Assembly: GCA_018365895.1 (NCBI GenBank)
Contig: JAGZJD010000078.1
Location: forward strand, 1 to 10,120
Length of the DNA stretch: 10,120 bases
Direction: 5' to 3'
Origin: Lachnospiraceae bacterium
GTDB lineage: Bacteria > Bacillota_A > Clostridia > Lachnospirales > Lachnospiraceae
A program made the translations under genes and the position numbers. Position 1 is the first letter of the stretch; every line of letters begins with the position of its first letter. Shown here piece after piece: positions 1 through 7,279 of this stretch. The notes beneath the pieces are model-generated. The model did not search any database. It was not told where the DNA came from and saw only the letters and a program-made list of their open reading frames with translations.

Positions 1-1323
1 AACTGTTGCAGCGCCAGTTACAGCATCTCCGCCGGCATATACGCCTTCTTTGGAGGTCTGTCCATTTTCTTCCTCTGCAACGATACATTTTCTGCGATTG
101 ATCTCCAGACCTTTTGTCGTAGAAGAAATCAATGGGTTTGGAGAAGTTCCCAGAGACATGATCACAGTATCTACATCGATATCATACTCTGATCCAGGTA
201 TCTCTACCGGACGTCTTCTTCCGGATGCATCTGGTTCACCAAGTTCCATTTTAATCACTGTCATGCTCTTGACATTTCCATTTTCATCTACATTAATCTG
301 CTTTGGATTTGTCAGAAGGTCAAAAATAACTCCTTCCTCTTTCGCATGATGTACTTCCTCTACTCGTGCAGGAAGCTCTGCTTCACTTCTTCTGTATACA
401 ACATGTACCTCTGCTCCCAGTCGAAGTGCAGTTCTTGCTGCATCCATTGCAACGTTTCCACCACCAACAACAGCAACCTTCTTGCCGGCAGCAATCGGTG
501 TATCATAAGAAGCATCAAATGCTTTCATCAGGTTGCTTCTTGTCAGGTATTCATTCGCAGAAAATACTTCATTTGCATTTTCTCCAGGAATTCCCATAAA
601 CATCGGAAGTCCTGCACCAGAACCGATGAATACAGCTTCAAATCCTTCTTCTTCGATCAGCTGATCAATGGTTGTTGATTTTCCGATTACAACATTGGTT
701 TCGAATTTAACACCTAATTCTTTTACTTTTTCAATCTCTTTTGCAACAACCTTCTGTTTTGGAAGACGGAACTCAGGAATTCCATAAACAAGAACTCCTC
801 CCAGCTCATGAAGTGCTTCAAATACTGTCACATCATAGCCCAACTTTGCAAGATCTCCTGCGCATGTAAGTCCGGATGGACCAGAACCGATTACAGCGAC
901 CTTATGCCCGTTCTGCTCTTTTGCTCCTTCCGGTTTAATATCATGCTCCAATGCATAATCTGCAACAAAACGCTCCAGCTTTCCGATAGATACCGGATCT
1001 CCCTTGATTCCACGGATACACTTTCCTTCACACTGCGATTCCTGTGGGCAGACACGTCCACAAATTGCCGGAAGTGCGGAAGACTGACCGATGATCTTAT
1101 AAGCCTCTTCGATATTTCCTTCCTTTACTTCCTGAATAAATGCCGGAATATTAATCGATACCGGACATCCTTCGATACATTTCGCATTTTTACAATTGAG
1201 ACATCTGGTTGCCTCTTCCATTGCCTCTTCCTGATTATATCCAAGGCAAACTTCTTCAAAATTCGTTGCACGCACTTTTGGATCCTGTTCTCTGACAGGT
1301 ACTCTCTCCATTCCCTTTGCCAT
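1..1323 (-). CDS. nfnB: NfnB: large subunit of NADH-dependent ferredoxin:NADP+ oxidoreductase (GltD-like), 3' end cut by window edge
   Basis: Large subunit of the cytoplasmic electron-bifurcating NfnAB flavoenzyme, which couples NADPH oxidation to reduction of ferredoxin and NAD+ (reversible). I translated 441 in-frame codons from ATG at 1321-1323 to the window edge; relatives have about 460-465 residues, so only a short C-terminal tail is missing. The N-terminal ferredoxin-like domain has cysteines C41, C44, C49, C53 and a second set C88, C92, C98, C102, the pattern for two [4Fe-4S] clusters. A GSGPSG dinucleotide-binding loop lies at 146-151, a second GGGNVAMD loop at 287-294, and the GGDAVTGAATV FAD motif at 431-441. 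This domain order is shared with the GltD small subunit of glutamate synthase, the usual database name. The directly adjacent nfnA favours NfnB, and no GOGAT large subunit is visible. The start overlaps the nfnA stop by one base (TAATG) and a GGAGGTGA site sits 6 bases upstream, so translation is probably coupled. M5 is an alternative start but is less well placed. Confidence 0.93.
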   Translation of the reverse strand, partial: MAKGMERVPVREQDPKVRATNFEEVCLGYNQEEAMEEATRCLNCKNAKCIEGCPVSINIPAFIQEVKEGNIEEAYKIIGQSSALPAICGRVCPQESQCEGKCIRGIKGDPVSIGKLERFVADYALEHDIKPEGAKEQNGHKVAVIGSGPSGLTCAGDLAKLGYDVTVFEALHELGGVLVYGIPEFRLPKQKVVAKEIEKVKELGVKFETNVVIGKSTTIDQLIEEEGFEAVFIGSGAGLPMFMGIPGENANEVFSANEYLTRSNLMKAFDASYDTPIAAGKKVAVVGGGNVAMDAARTALRLGAEVHVVYRRSEAELPARVEEVHHAKEEGVIFDLLTNPKQINVDENGNVKSMTVIKMELGEPDASGRRRPVEIPGSEYDIDVDTVIMSLGTSPNPLISSTTKGLEINRRKCIVAEEENGQTSKEGVYAGGDAVTGAATV

Positions 1324-2213
1324 TAGTCGTCACCTCCACAATGTCCGCATCCGCCGTGATGGGTATCACCTTCCTGTAATTTCAGCATTGCTCTTCCTTC
1401 TGCTGTTTTATAAATCTGCTGTCTCTTCATAGCTTCGTCAAAGTTTACAAGATGTCCGTCGAACTCCGGTCCGTCTACACATGCAAATTTAATTTCTCCG
1501 CCAACAGAAAGACGACATGCACCACACATACCTGTTCCGTCTACCATAATCGGGTTCATACTTACAATCGTCGGAATCTCAAGTTTCTTTGTAAGCAGGC
1601 ATACGAATTTCATCATGATCATCGGTCCGATTGCAACACATACATCATACTTGTTGCCTTCTTCAACTAATTTTTCGATCATGCTTGTTACCATACCATG
1701 ATGTCCATATGTTCCATCATCTGTACAAATATAAAGGTTACCTGCAACCTCTTTCATCATATCTTCAAGGATTAACATATCCTTTGTCTTAGATCCAACA
1801 ATAACATCTACTGCGATGCCATGCTCTTTCATCCATTTTACCTGTGGATAAACCGGAGCGGCACCAACACCACCTGCAACAAACAGGATTTTTTTCTGTC
1901 TTAAGGATTCCATATCTTCATGCACAAACTCAGATGCACATCCTAAAGGACCAGTGAAGTCTCTGAATGAGTCTCCTGCCTGTAATTTTGCCATTTTTTC
2001 AGTAGAAGCTCCAACAATCTGGAACACAATTGTAACAGTTCCTGCTTCTCTGTCATAATCACAAATTGTAAGTGGGATTCTTTCTCCCTTTTCGTCCATC
2101 TTTACGATAACGAACTGGCCAGGCTCGCAATGTTTTGCAACTCTTGGCGCTTCTACATCCATAAGAAAAATCTTATCTGCCAATGTTTCGGCTTTCAGTA
2201 TTTTATACATCAT
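1323..2213 (-). CDS. nfnA: NfnA: small subunit of NADH-dependent ferredoxin:NADP+ oxidoreductase (FAD/NAD-binding, [2Fe-2S])
   Basis: Small subunit of NfnAB, related to the dihydroorotate dehydrogenase electron-transfer subunit PyrK and to sulfide dehydrogenase beta. It binds FAD and NAD(H) and carries a [2Fe-2S] cluster. The 296-residue protein shows the flavin-binding RIPLT motif at 45-49, the NAD-binding GGVGAAPVYPQ at 114-124, and a cluster segment with C230, C233 and C245. D225 lies five residues before C230; a cluster held by one Asp and three Cys is known for this family, and the spacing fits. Length is normal for NfnA. Two ATGs are tandem at the start. AGGAGG (2217-2222) is only 3 bases from the first but 6 from the second, so the true start is probably 2210 (295 aa, MYKILKAET). 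The tail (283-296) is rich in His, Cys and Gly, beyond the usual domain. A strong promoter lies just upstream, so this gene opens a two-gene operon with nfnB. Confidence 0.93.
   Translation of the reverse strand: MMYKILKAETLADKIFLMDVEAPRVAKHCEPGQFVIVKMDEKGERIPLTICDYDREAGTVTIVFQIVGASTEKMAKLQAGDSFRDFTGPLGCASEFVHEDMESLRQKKILFVAGGVGAAPVYPQVKWMKEHGIAVDVIVGSKTKDMLILEDMMKEVAGNLYICTDDGTYGHHGMVTSMIEKLVEEGNKYDVCVAIGPMIMMKFVCLLTKKLEIPTIVSMNPIMVDGTGMCGACRLSVGGEIKFACVDGPEFDGHLVNFDEAMKRQQIYKTAEGRAMLKLQEGDTHHGGCGHCGGDD
1330..1337 (-). promoter_or_regulatory. Ribosome-binding site of nfnB inside the 3' end of nfnA
   Basis: On the minus strand GGAGGTGA is a full-length match to the anti-Shine-Dalgarno sequence. 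It ends 6 bases before the nfnB ATG and is made of the last Gly-Gly-Asp codons of nfnA. With the one-base TAATG overlap it supports translational coupling and fixes the nfnB start. Confidence 0.85.
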
Positions 2214-2216
2214 AGT

Positions 2217-2222
2217 CCTCCT
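2217..2222 (-). promoter_or_regulatory. Ribosome-binding site of nfnA; favours the second ATG
   Basis: Minus-strand AGGAGG lies 3 bases from the first ATG (2211-2213) and 6 bases from the second (2208-2210). Normal Shine-Dalgarno spacing is about 5-9 bases, so the second ATG is the better start. Confidence 0.75.
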
Positions 2223-2243
2223 CTATTCTTAACTCTACATATT

Positions 2244-2272
2244 ATAATAAAACATAATTAAAAAAATATCAA
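2244..2272 (-). promoter_or_regulatory. Sigma-A-like promoter of nfnAB
   Basis: Minus-strand TTGATA (2267-2272) and TATTAT (2244-2249) each match the consensus at five of six positions and are separated by exactly 17 bp of AT-rich spacer. A perfect TATAAT overlaps at 2241-2246 but would need a 20-bp spacer to the same -35. A weaker alternative is ATGACA (2281-2286) with TTTAAT (2257-2262). Transcription would begin near 2235-2240, leaving a leader of about 25 bases with no obvious structure. The promoter separates nfnAB from the gene upstream. Confidence 0.7.
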
Positions 2273-2316
2273 TCTAATTTTGTCATGTTTTCTGTTTTTC
2301 GCTTTTTTCAATAATT

Positions 2317-3657
2317 TTACTGCAAAATAAGCTCATAATTCATCTTTTTTATCTCACTGAGACGTCCTTTACCGTCCACCAGCACTGCACAAAAGATATG
2401 ATTTCCTTCCGGCATATCAATCGGTCCGGTGTATTTTGTTGATGCTGCTGTTGGAGTTTCAATTTCTCCATCCGCACTGCTGATCGTATAGTAAGCTGTA
2501 TAACCGCTTGGCACCTGAATCGTTATCTGCATCTGGCGTTCATAATATCCTGTTGATGGCGAAACTGCCGGCGCATCTGCAACCGGATATTCTACTACAT
2601 ATGTTTTCGACACTACAACACTTGGAACACCTTCATCATTCACAGAAATAGCGCTGATTGTTGTAGTTCCTTCACCAATCTGTATAGGTGCTTCATATAA
2701 TGTACTTTCAGCAGTCGGTTCTGTCCCATCCGTTGTATAATAAATCTTTTGTCCTTTAGACGTCAGAGAAAGTTCCTGCACTTCGTCATAGGTTTTTTCC
2801 TCTAAACTGAATTTTGGTTCATTAGAGACATACATATTCAGATCATCTAAAACCCCATCATCTTCACACTCATCTAAAAGTACCGGAATTTTACTGAGCT
2901 GATCCGTCTGCTGATAAAACTCAATACATCCTCTGTACAATTCTACGTTTCCAGGATACTTGCTGATAGCTTTCAGATAATACTCTTCTGCTGCATCCGG
3001 CTCATTCTGTGCGATATAAACTGCTGCCAAACCATTATAAGCATCCGCTTTTGCATCATCCTGTTTCATTGCCTGATGAAACTTTTCTTCTGCCTGACGA
3101 TAATTTTTCTGATTAAGATAACGATTTCCACCTTTGACAAGACCATAGTATGTATTTAAATAAATAAAATATCCAAGTGCGCTGAGAATTACGACAACTC
3201 CAATGCCGATCAAAATCCGCATACGTTTTTTTGCTTTTTGCCGTTTGCGTTTTAATTCATTCTCTCTCCTGCGCCTTGCACGTTCTTCCTGATGCTTCCT
3301 CTCTCTTAACTCAGATTGTCTTATATTGTTAGTGCTCTCTTTTCTCTGCTCATCCAGAAGATGCCGTTCTTTTTCTTCTCTGCGTTTCTGTGCCAGATGA
3401 GACTCTGGCTGATCTTCTGTATTTGGTAGAGGAATATTCATCGTATATGAAATCATCCCATTCGAATTTTTCAGATTCTCAATCGGTATTTTATTTCTCG
3501 TACGATTCGATGGTTCTTCCTCAAGCGCCCCTTTCACTTGAGCTGTTAATACATCATCCAAAGGATTGTAGTCCGGAACAATCTGTACCTCTTGACCACA
3601 CTTTTCGCAATAGAGATAACCTTCCGGGATTGTGGCACCACAATTCTTACATTTCAT
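2317..3657 (-). CDS. Zinc-ribbon / single-TM / TPR / chitobiase C-terminal-like (CHB_HEX) membrane protein of unknown function
   Basis: I recognise the modules but not a function. The 446-residue protein begins with a C4 zinc ribbon (C3, C6, C17, C20). A polar linker follows, then a highly basic, probably coiled-coil stretch (about 88-146) and one transmembrane helix (about 147-167). The basic side lies N-terminal, so the positive-inside rule puts the zinc ribbon in the cytoplasm and the rest outside. There is no cleavable signal peptide. Two TPR-like repeats cover about 173-237, with a possible degenerate third to 265. The segment 297-355 contains YYTTDGTEPT (306-315) and resembles the chitobiase/beta-hexosaminidase C-terminal module, which carries no catalysis. 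Residues 360-442 look like a diverged second copy (YYTISSADG at 389-397, KYTGPI at 408-413). The start has GGGGGATGG (3663-3671) 5 bases upstream. The gene follows folD by 36 bases, so it is probably cotranscribed with ftsK and folD. A role in envelope sensing or protein scaffolding is inference only. Confidence 0.85.
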   Translation of the reverse strand: MKCKNCGATIPEGYLYCEKCGQEVQIVPDYNPLDDVLTAQVKGALEEEPSNRTRNKIPIENLKNSNGMISYTMNIPLPNTEDQPESHLAQKRREEKERHLLDEQRKESTNNIRQSELRERKHQEERARRRRENELKRKRQKAKKRMRILIGIGVVVILSALGYFIYLNTYYGLVKGGNRYLNQKNYRQAEEKFHQAMKQDDAKADAYNGLAAVYIAQNEPDAAEEYYLKAISKYPGNVELYRGCIEFYQQTDQLSKIPVLLDECEDDGVLDDLNMYVSNEPKFSLEEKTYDEVQELSLTSKGQKIYYTTDGTEPTAESTLYEAPIQIGEGTTTISAISVNDEGVPSVVVSKTYVVEYPVADAPAVSPSTGYYERQMQITIQVPSGYTAYYTISSADGEIETPTAASTKYTGPIDMPEGNHIFCAVLVDGKGRLSEIKKMNYELILQ

Positions 3658-3693
3658 TTATACCATCCCCCAAATTAATTTTCTTTTGTCAAT

Positions 3694-4533
3694 TTATATT
3701 TCTGCTGTTGAAAGACAATTCTGTAAAAGCATTGTAATTGTCATTGGTCCGACGCCGCCAGGTACCGGCGTGATAGCTTCCACTTTTGAAAAAACATCTT
3801 CATAGTCTACATCACCACAAAGTTTTCCATTTTCATCCCGATCCATCCCGACATCAATCACTACGGCGCCTTCTTTTACATATTCTTTCGTAATCATCTT
3901 AGTCTGTCCGACTGCTATGATCAAAATATCAGCCCTTTTTGTCACTTGCGCCAGATTCTCCGTCTTAGAATGTGCGATTGTTACGGTGGCATTTTCCTGT
4001 AACATCAAAAGCGCCATTGGTTTACCGACAATATTGCTTCTTCCAACAATAACACATTCTTTTCCTGCAATAGAAATGCCGGAGCGCTTTAACATTTCTA
4101 CAATTCCTGCCGGTGTGCATGGTTTTGGTCCCGCCGCTCCGATGCAAAGATTACCGACATTATATGGATGAAAACAGTCTACATCTTTTTTCGGAGCAAT
4201 GCATTCCAACACATGTTTTTCACAAATATGTTTCGGGAGCGGAAGCTGAACAAGAATTCCGCTAACCTTCGGATCCTGATTTAATTGTTTAATCAATTCA
4301 AGCAGTTCCTCTTCTGTCGTTGTTGCCGGCAAATGGCGAATATCCGAGGTAATCCCTACAAACTCACATGCTTTTGCCTTATTTCTAACATAAACTGATG
4401 AGGCAGGATCATCTCCAACCTGTACAACTGTTAGTCCAATTGCCACTCCTTTTTCTAAAAGCACATCCATTTTCTTTTTCATTTCTACTTTCATGTCTGC
4501 TGAAATTTCTTTTCCACTAATGATCTTTGCCAT
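3694..4533 (-). CDS. folD: FolD: bifunctional methylenetetrahydrofolate dehydrogenase / methenyltetrahydrofolate cyclohydrolase
   Basis: Cytoplasmic one-carbon enzyme that oxidises 5,10-methylene-THF to 5,10-methenyl-THF with NADP+, then hydrolyses it to 10-formyl-THF for purine and formyl-Met synthesis. In acetogenic anaerobes it also serves the reductive acetyl-CoA pathway. The 279-residue length is typical. Family signatures are in order: DDPASSVYVRNKAKACE (41-57) with catalytic Lys52, VQLPLP (95-100), KKDVDCFHPYN (115-125) with Asp119, CTPAGI (139-144), the Rossmann GRSNIVGKP (164-172) and TPVPGGVGPMT (255-265). All key residues are present, so it should be active on both steps. AGGAGG (4541-4546) sits 7 bases before the ATG. 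The gene starts 36 bases after the ftsK stop without a terminator-like hairpin, suggesting cotranscription. Cofactor choice (NADP versus NAD) cannot be settled from sequence here. Confidence 0.97.
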   Translation of the reverse strand: MAKIISGKEISADMKVEMKKKMDVLLEKGVAIGLTVVQVGDDPASSVYVRNKAKACEFVGITSDIRHLPATTTEEELLELIKQLNQDPKVSGILVQLPLPKHICEKHVLECIAPKKDVDCFHPYNVGNLCIGAAGPKPCTPAGIVEMLKRSGISIAGKECVIVGRSNIVGKPMALLMLQENATVTIAHSKTENLAQVTKRADILIIAVGQTKMITKEYVKEGAVVIDVGMDRDENGKLCGDVDYEDVFSKVEAITPVPGGVGPMTITMLLQNCLSTAEI

Positions 4534-4569
4534 ATCGACTCCTCCTGTTCAACAGCTATGTGTTCGCAG

Positions 4570-7209
4570 TTACAGATACTCTTCCGCATATTGCTCAAAT
4601 TGTTCCATTGACATAAGCACTTTGCGGGGTTTCGTACCCTCTTCCTCACCAACCACACCGGCTTCAGCTAACTGATCCATAATTCTGGCCGCCCGATTAA
4701 AGCCAATTTTAAATACACGTTGCAGCATGCCAATAGAGGCTTTCTCTTTCTCAATAATAAATTTAGCCGCATCCACAAAATAGACATCTCTGTCATCTCC
4801 GGAACTTCCGGCGGCAGCTGCATTGCTTGTATTTACATGGTTAGTAATTTCTTCATTATATATTGGATTGCCATTCTCGTTCACGAGATAATCTACAACA
4901 GCCTGTACTTCCTGATCTGATACAAATGATCCCTGAACACGCACAGGCTTCTGATAACCTGATGGATAAAAAAGCATATCACCTTTTCCAAGCAATTTTT
5001 CTGCTCCATTCATATCAATAATTGTTCTCGAATCCACGCCGGACGATACCGAAAATGCAATTCTGGATGGCATATTTGCCTTAATTAATCCAGTAATAAC
5101 ATTTACAGACGGTCGTTGCGTTGCCAGCACCAGATGGATCCCGGCAGCTCTTGCAAGCTGTGCCAGACGGCAAATTGCCTCTTCTACTTCTCCCGGTGCA
5201 ACCATCATTAAATCAGCCAACTCATCTACAATAATTACAATTTGAGGCATTTTCTTTGGTTTTGCCGGATCATCAATCTCTTTAATTGATTCTACTTTCG
5301 TATTATAACCGTTCAGATCACGTACATTATACTGTGCAAAAAGCTGATAACGTTTCTCCATCTCTATAACTGCCCAGTTCAAAGCTCCCGCAGCTTTCTT
5401 AGGATCTGTTACAACAGGAATCATCAAATGCGGAATCCCGTTGTAGACGCTTAACTCAACCACTTTTGGATCAATCATGATCAGTTTCACATCTGCCGGA
5501 TCCGCTTTGTATAAAATACTCATAATCAAGGTATTAATGCAGACAGATTTTCCCGAGCCGGTAGCTCCTGCAATAAGTAAATGAGGCATTTTCTTAATAT
5601 CTGCTACGACAACTTTACCTGCAATATCTCTACCAACAGCAAATGCGATTTTTGAAGAATGCTTTTTAAACTCTTCTGATTCCAAGAGATCCCGCAGAAG
5701 AACTGCCACGTTTTCCTTATTGGGAACTTCAATTCCGACAGCTGCCTTACCCGGGATTGGCGCCTCAATACGAATATCCGCTGCCGCAAGGTTTAACTTA
5801 ATATCATCCGCCAGGCCAACGATCTTACTGACCTTTACTCCTTGCTCCGGCTGAAGTTCATACCTCGTTACAGACGGCCCACAGCTCACATTTGTTACAT
5901 GAACATTCACTCCGAAATTCTGAAGTGTCTGCTGCAGTTTCATCGCAGTCTCCCGAAGATGCGCATCTGAATCTCCGCCTCCGCTTCTGCCTTTCTTTAA
6001 CAGCTTATATGGCGGATATACATAAACCTTTTTCGGTTCTTGTTCTTCTTTACGAATCTTTTCGTCCAGAGCTTTTGTCTCCTCAGCCACTTCACTTCTA
6101 CTTTCTTTTGTAGATCGTTTTCGATGCTCCGGTACTTCTTTTTGCTGTACCTCTGTCTGTGGCATCTCCATTTTCGGTATCGTCGTTTGTGGCATCTCAG
6201 CTATCTCGGTATTCGGAAGTTCTTCATTTAATATTTCATTCGTTTCCGGAATATTAACTTCCGTCGGCATTGCCCGGTTAATTACAAAGTCCGGAACTTC
6301 TGATTCCGGAGAAGGTGTAATTTCTTTCATCTCCGGCGTCTTTTTTACAAAATCTTCTTCATTCAATGTTGTAGCAAAAGAGACGCCTGACACAACTTTT
6401 CGATTCTTTCCTCCTTCATGTAATTCCTGACTTTTCTTTATTTCTTCCTGACGGGCACGCTCTTGCCGTCTAGCTTCCTTCGCTTCCAGATTTTTTCTCC
6501 GCTGTTCCAGTTTTTCCTCCTGTTGAATCGCACGCTCTTCTCTTCGGATTACCGCTGTTTCCCGACGGCGTTTTGCATCAGCCTTAGCATTCGAATAAGC
6601 TCTGCGTCCTCCTTCTTTTACACCCTTTAAAAAAGATCTTTCTGTAATGATGACAATACAGATAATAGAAAGAATGATTACGAATACAAAGGTCCCTGCT
6701 ACTCCGATCGCCGGACAAAACAATTTTGCAAAAATACCGCCAAGTAACCCGCCATCTGTCTTATATCGGCTTGCAATTGTATAGTACTCCGTATATCCAA
6801 CTGTTTTATCAAATCCGGACATCATCAACTGTATAAACGTGCAGACAAGACATGTCAAAACGATTCCCGCTGCAATTTTCACATAGGCCTTTCCATTACC
6901 TTTGTTTGAAACGGCAAATGCAACTCCAATAAAAAAAGCAACAGGAACAATATAGGCAGTAACACCAAAAAAGCCAAATAAAACGCCCGATACCATATCT
7001 CCTATAAATCCACCAATACCAAAATTGCTCAGCATCATTAAAATACTGATGGCGATTGCTATTAAAATCACAATCTCATCCCGTAAAAATCCCTGCTGTG
7101 GCATTTTCTTCTTCGACTGTGTTGCTTTCTTTGTATTAGAAACCGGTTTCTTTTTTGTTCCTCCCCTGGAAGAAGCCGTCTTTTTTGATTTTGTTGTATT
7201 TGAAGCCAT
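4570..7209 (-). CDS. ftsK: FtsK/SpoIIIE family DNA translocase
   Basis: Septum-anchored ATP-driven pump that moves chromosomal DNA through the closing division septum, or into the forespore in spore formers. The 879-residue protein begins with a basic tail. Four predicted TM helices follow (about 44-62, 76-99, 110-130, 168-188), then a charged coiled-coil stretch (about 205-262) and a low-complexity Pro/Glu/Thr linker to about 395. The alpha/beta motor follows, with Walker A GATGSGKS (548-555), Walker B IVIIVDE (657-663) and the conserved LATQRPSVNVITG (695-707). The C-terminal gamma winged helix (about 808-875), which reads orienting DNA sequences, is complete. Four TM helices and moderate length fit Firmicute SpoIIIE/SftA-type proteins better than the longer E. 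coli FtsK. The tepA gene directly upstream matches the tepA-spoIIIE order of Bacillus subtilis, so it may be the SpoIIIE orthologue. The ATG has AAGGGGGT (7216-7223) 6-7 bases upstream and its own promoter. Confidence 0.96.
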   Translation of the reverse strand: MASNTTKSKKTASSRGGTKKKPVSNTKKATQSKKKMPQQGFLRDEIVILIAIAISILMMLSNFGIGGFIGDMVSGVLFGFFGVTAYIVPVAFFIGVAFAVSNKGNGKAYVKIAAGIVLTCLVCTFIQLMMSGFDKTVGYTEYYTIASRYKTDGGLLGGIFAKLFCPAIGVAGTFVFVIILSIICIVIITERSFLKGVKEGGRRAYSNAKADAKRRRETAVIRREERAIQQEEKLEQRRKNLEAKEARRQERARQEEIKKSQELHEGGKNRKVVSGVSFATTLNEEDFVKKTPEMKEITPSPESEVPDFVINRAMPTEVNIPETNEILNEELPNTEIAEMPQTTIPKMEMPQTEVQQKEVPEHRKRSTKESRSEVAEETKALDEKIRKEEQEPKKVYVYPPYKLLKKGRSGGGDSDAHLRETAMKLQQTLQNFGVNVHVTNVSCGPSVTRYELQPEQGVKVSKIVGLADDIKLNLAAADIRIEAPIPGKAAVGIEVPNKENVAVLLRDLLESEEFKKHSSKIAFAVGRDIAGKVVVADIKKMPHLLIAGATGSGKSVCINTLIMSILYKADPADVKLIMIDPKVVELSVYNGIPHLMIPVVTDPKKAAGALNWAVIEMEKRYQLFAQYNVRDLNGYNTKVESIKEIDDPAKPKKMPQIVIIVDELADLMMVAPGEVEEAICRLAQLARAAGIHLVLATQRPSVNVITGLIKANMPSRIAFSVSSGVDSRTIIDMNGAEKLLGKGDMLFYPSGYQKPVRVQGSFVSDQEVQAVVDYLVNENGNPIYNEEITNHVNTSNAAAAGSSGDDRDVYFVDAAKFIIEKEKASIGMLQRVFKIGFNRAARIMDQLAEAGVVGEEEGTKPRKVLMSMEQFEQYAEEYL

Positions 7210-7215
7210 AAGTTT

Positions 7216-7223
7216 ACCCCCTT
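7216..7223 (-). promoter_or_regulatory. Ribosome-binding site of ftsK
   Basis: Minus-strand AAGGGGGT precedes the ATG with 7 bases between the G run and the start codon. It is a G-rich variant of GGAGG, similar to the GGGGG-containing site before the zinc-ribbon gene, and it decides the ftsK start. Confidence 0.65.
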
Positions 7224-7247
7224 ATGTTGTATAAATATACATATTAA

Positions 7248-7276
7248 ATTATAGCATCAATACAAATCTCTGTCAT
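7248..7276 (-). promoter_or_regulatory. Sigma-A-like promoter of ftsK (ftsK-folD-zinc ribbon unit)
   Basis: Minus-strand ATGACA (7271-7276), five of six to the -35 consensus, and a perfect TATAAT (7248-7253) are spaced by exactly 17 bp. The -35 begins 4 bases after the tepA stop codon. Predicted transcription start is near 7241, with a leader of roughly 30 bases. A TGTATA-AA-TATACA dyad (7228-7241) lies at the expected start of the transcript. Confidence 0.75.
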
Positions 7277-7279
7277 TAG

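Noticed and set aside
50..1326. Plus-strand open frames opposite nfnB (for example 50-349, 346-678, 808-1326)
   Set aside because: They lie wholly inside or opposite a well-recognised minus-strand gene, have Cys/Ser-rich or low-complexity translations, and match no family I know.
2214..2316. Rex-type redox operator in the nfnAB promoter region
   Set aside because: nfn genes can be redox-regulated, but I see no TTGTGA-N6-TCACAA-like palindrome here.
2273..2316. Intrinsic terminator after the zinc-ribbon gene
   Set aside because: The region is A/T-rich but I find no stable GC-containing inverted repeat followed by a U run.
3687..3692. A perfect minus-strand TTGACA just after the folD stop, as a -35 box for the zinc-ribbon gene
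   Set aside because: The nearest -10-like TATAAA is 24 bp downstream and overlaps the start codon region; nothing suitable lies at 16-19 bp.
4545..4555. CTGTTGAACAG dyad touching the folD ribosome site
   Set aside because: The arms are 5 bases with a one-base centre, too tight to form an RNA hairpin and short enough to arise by chance.
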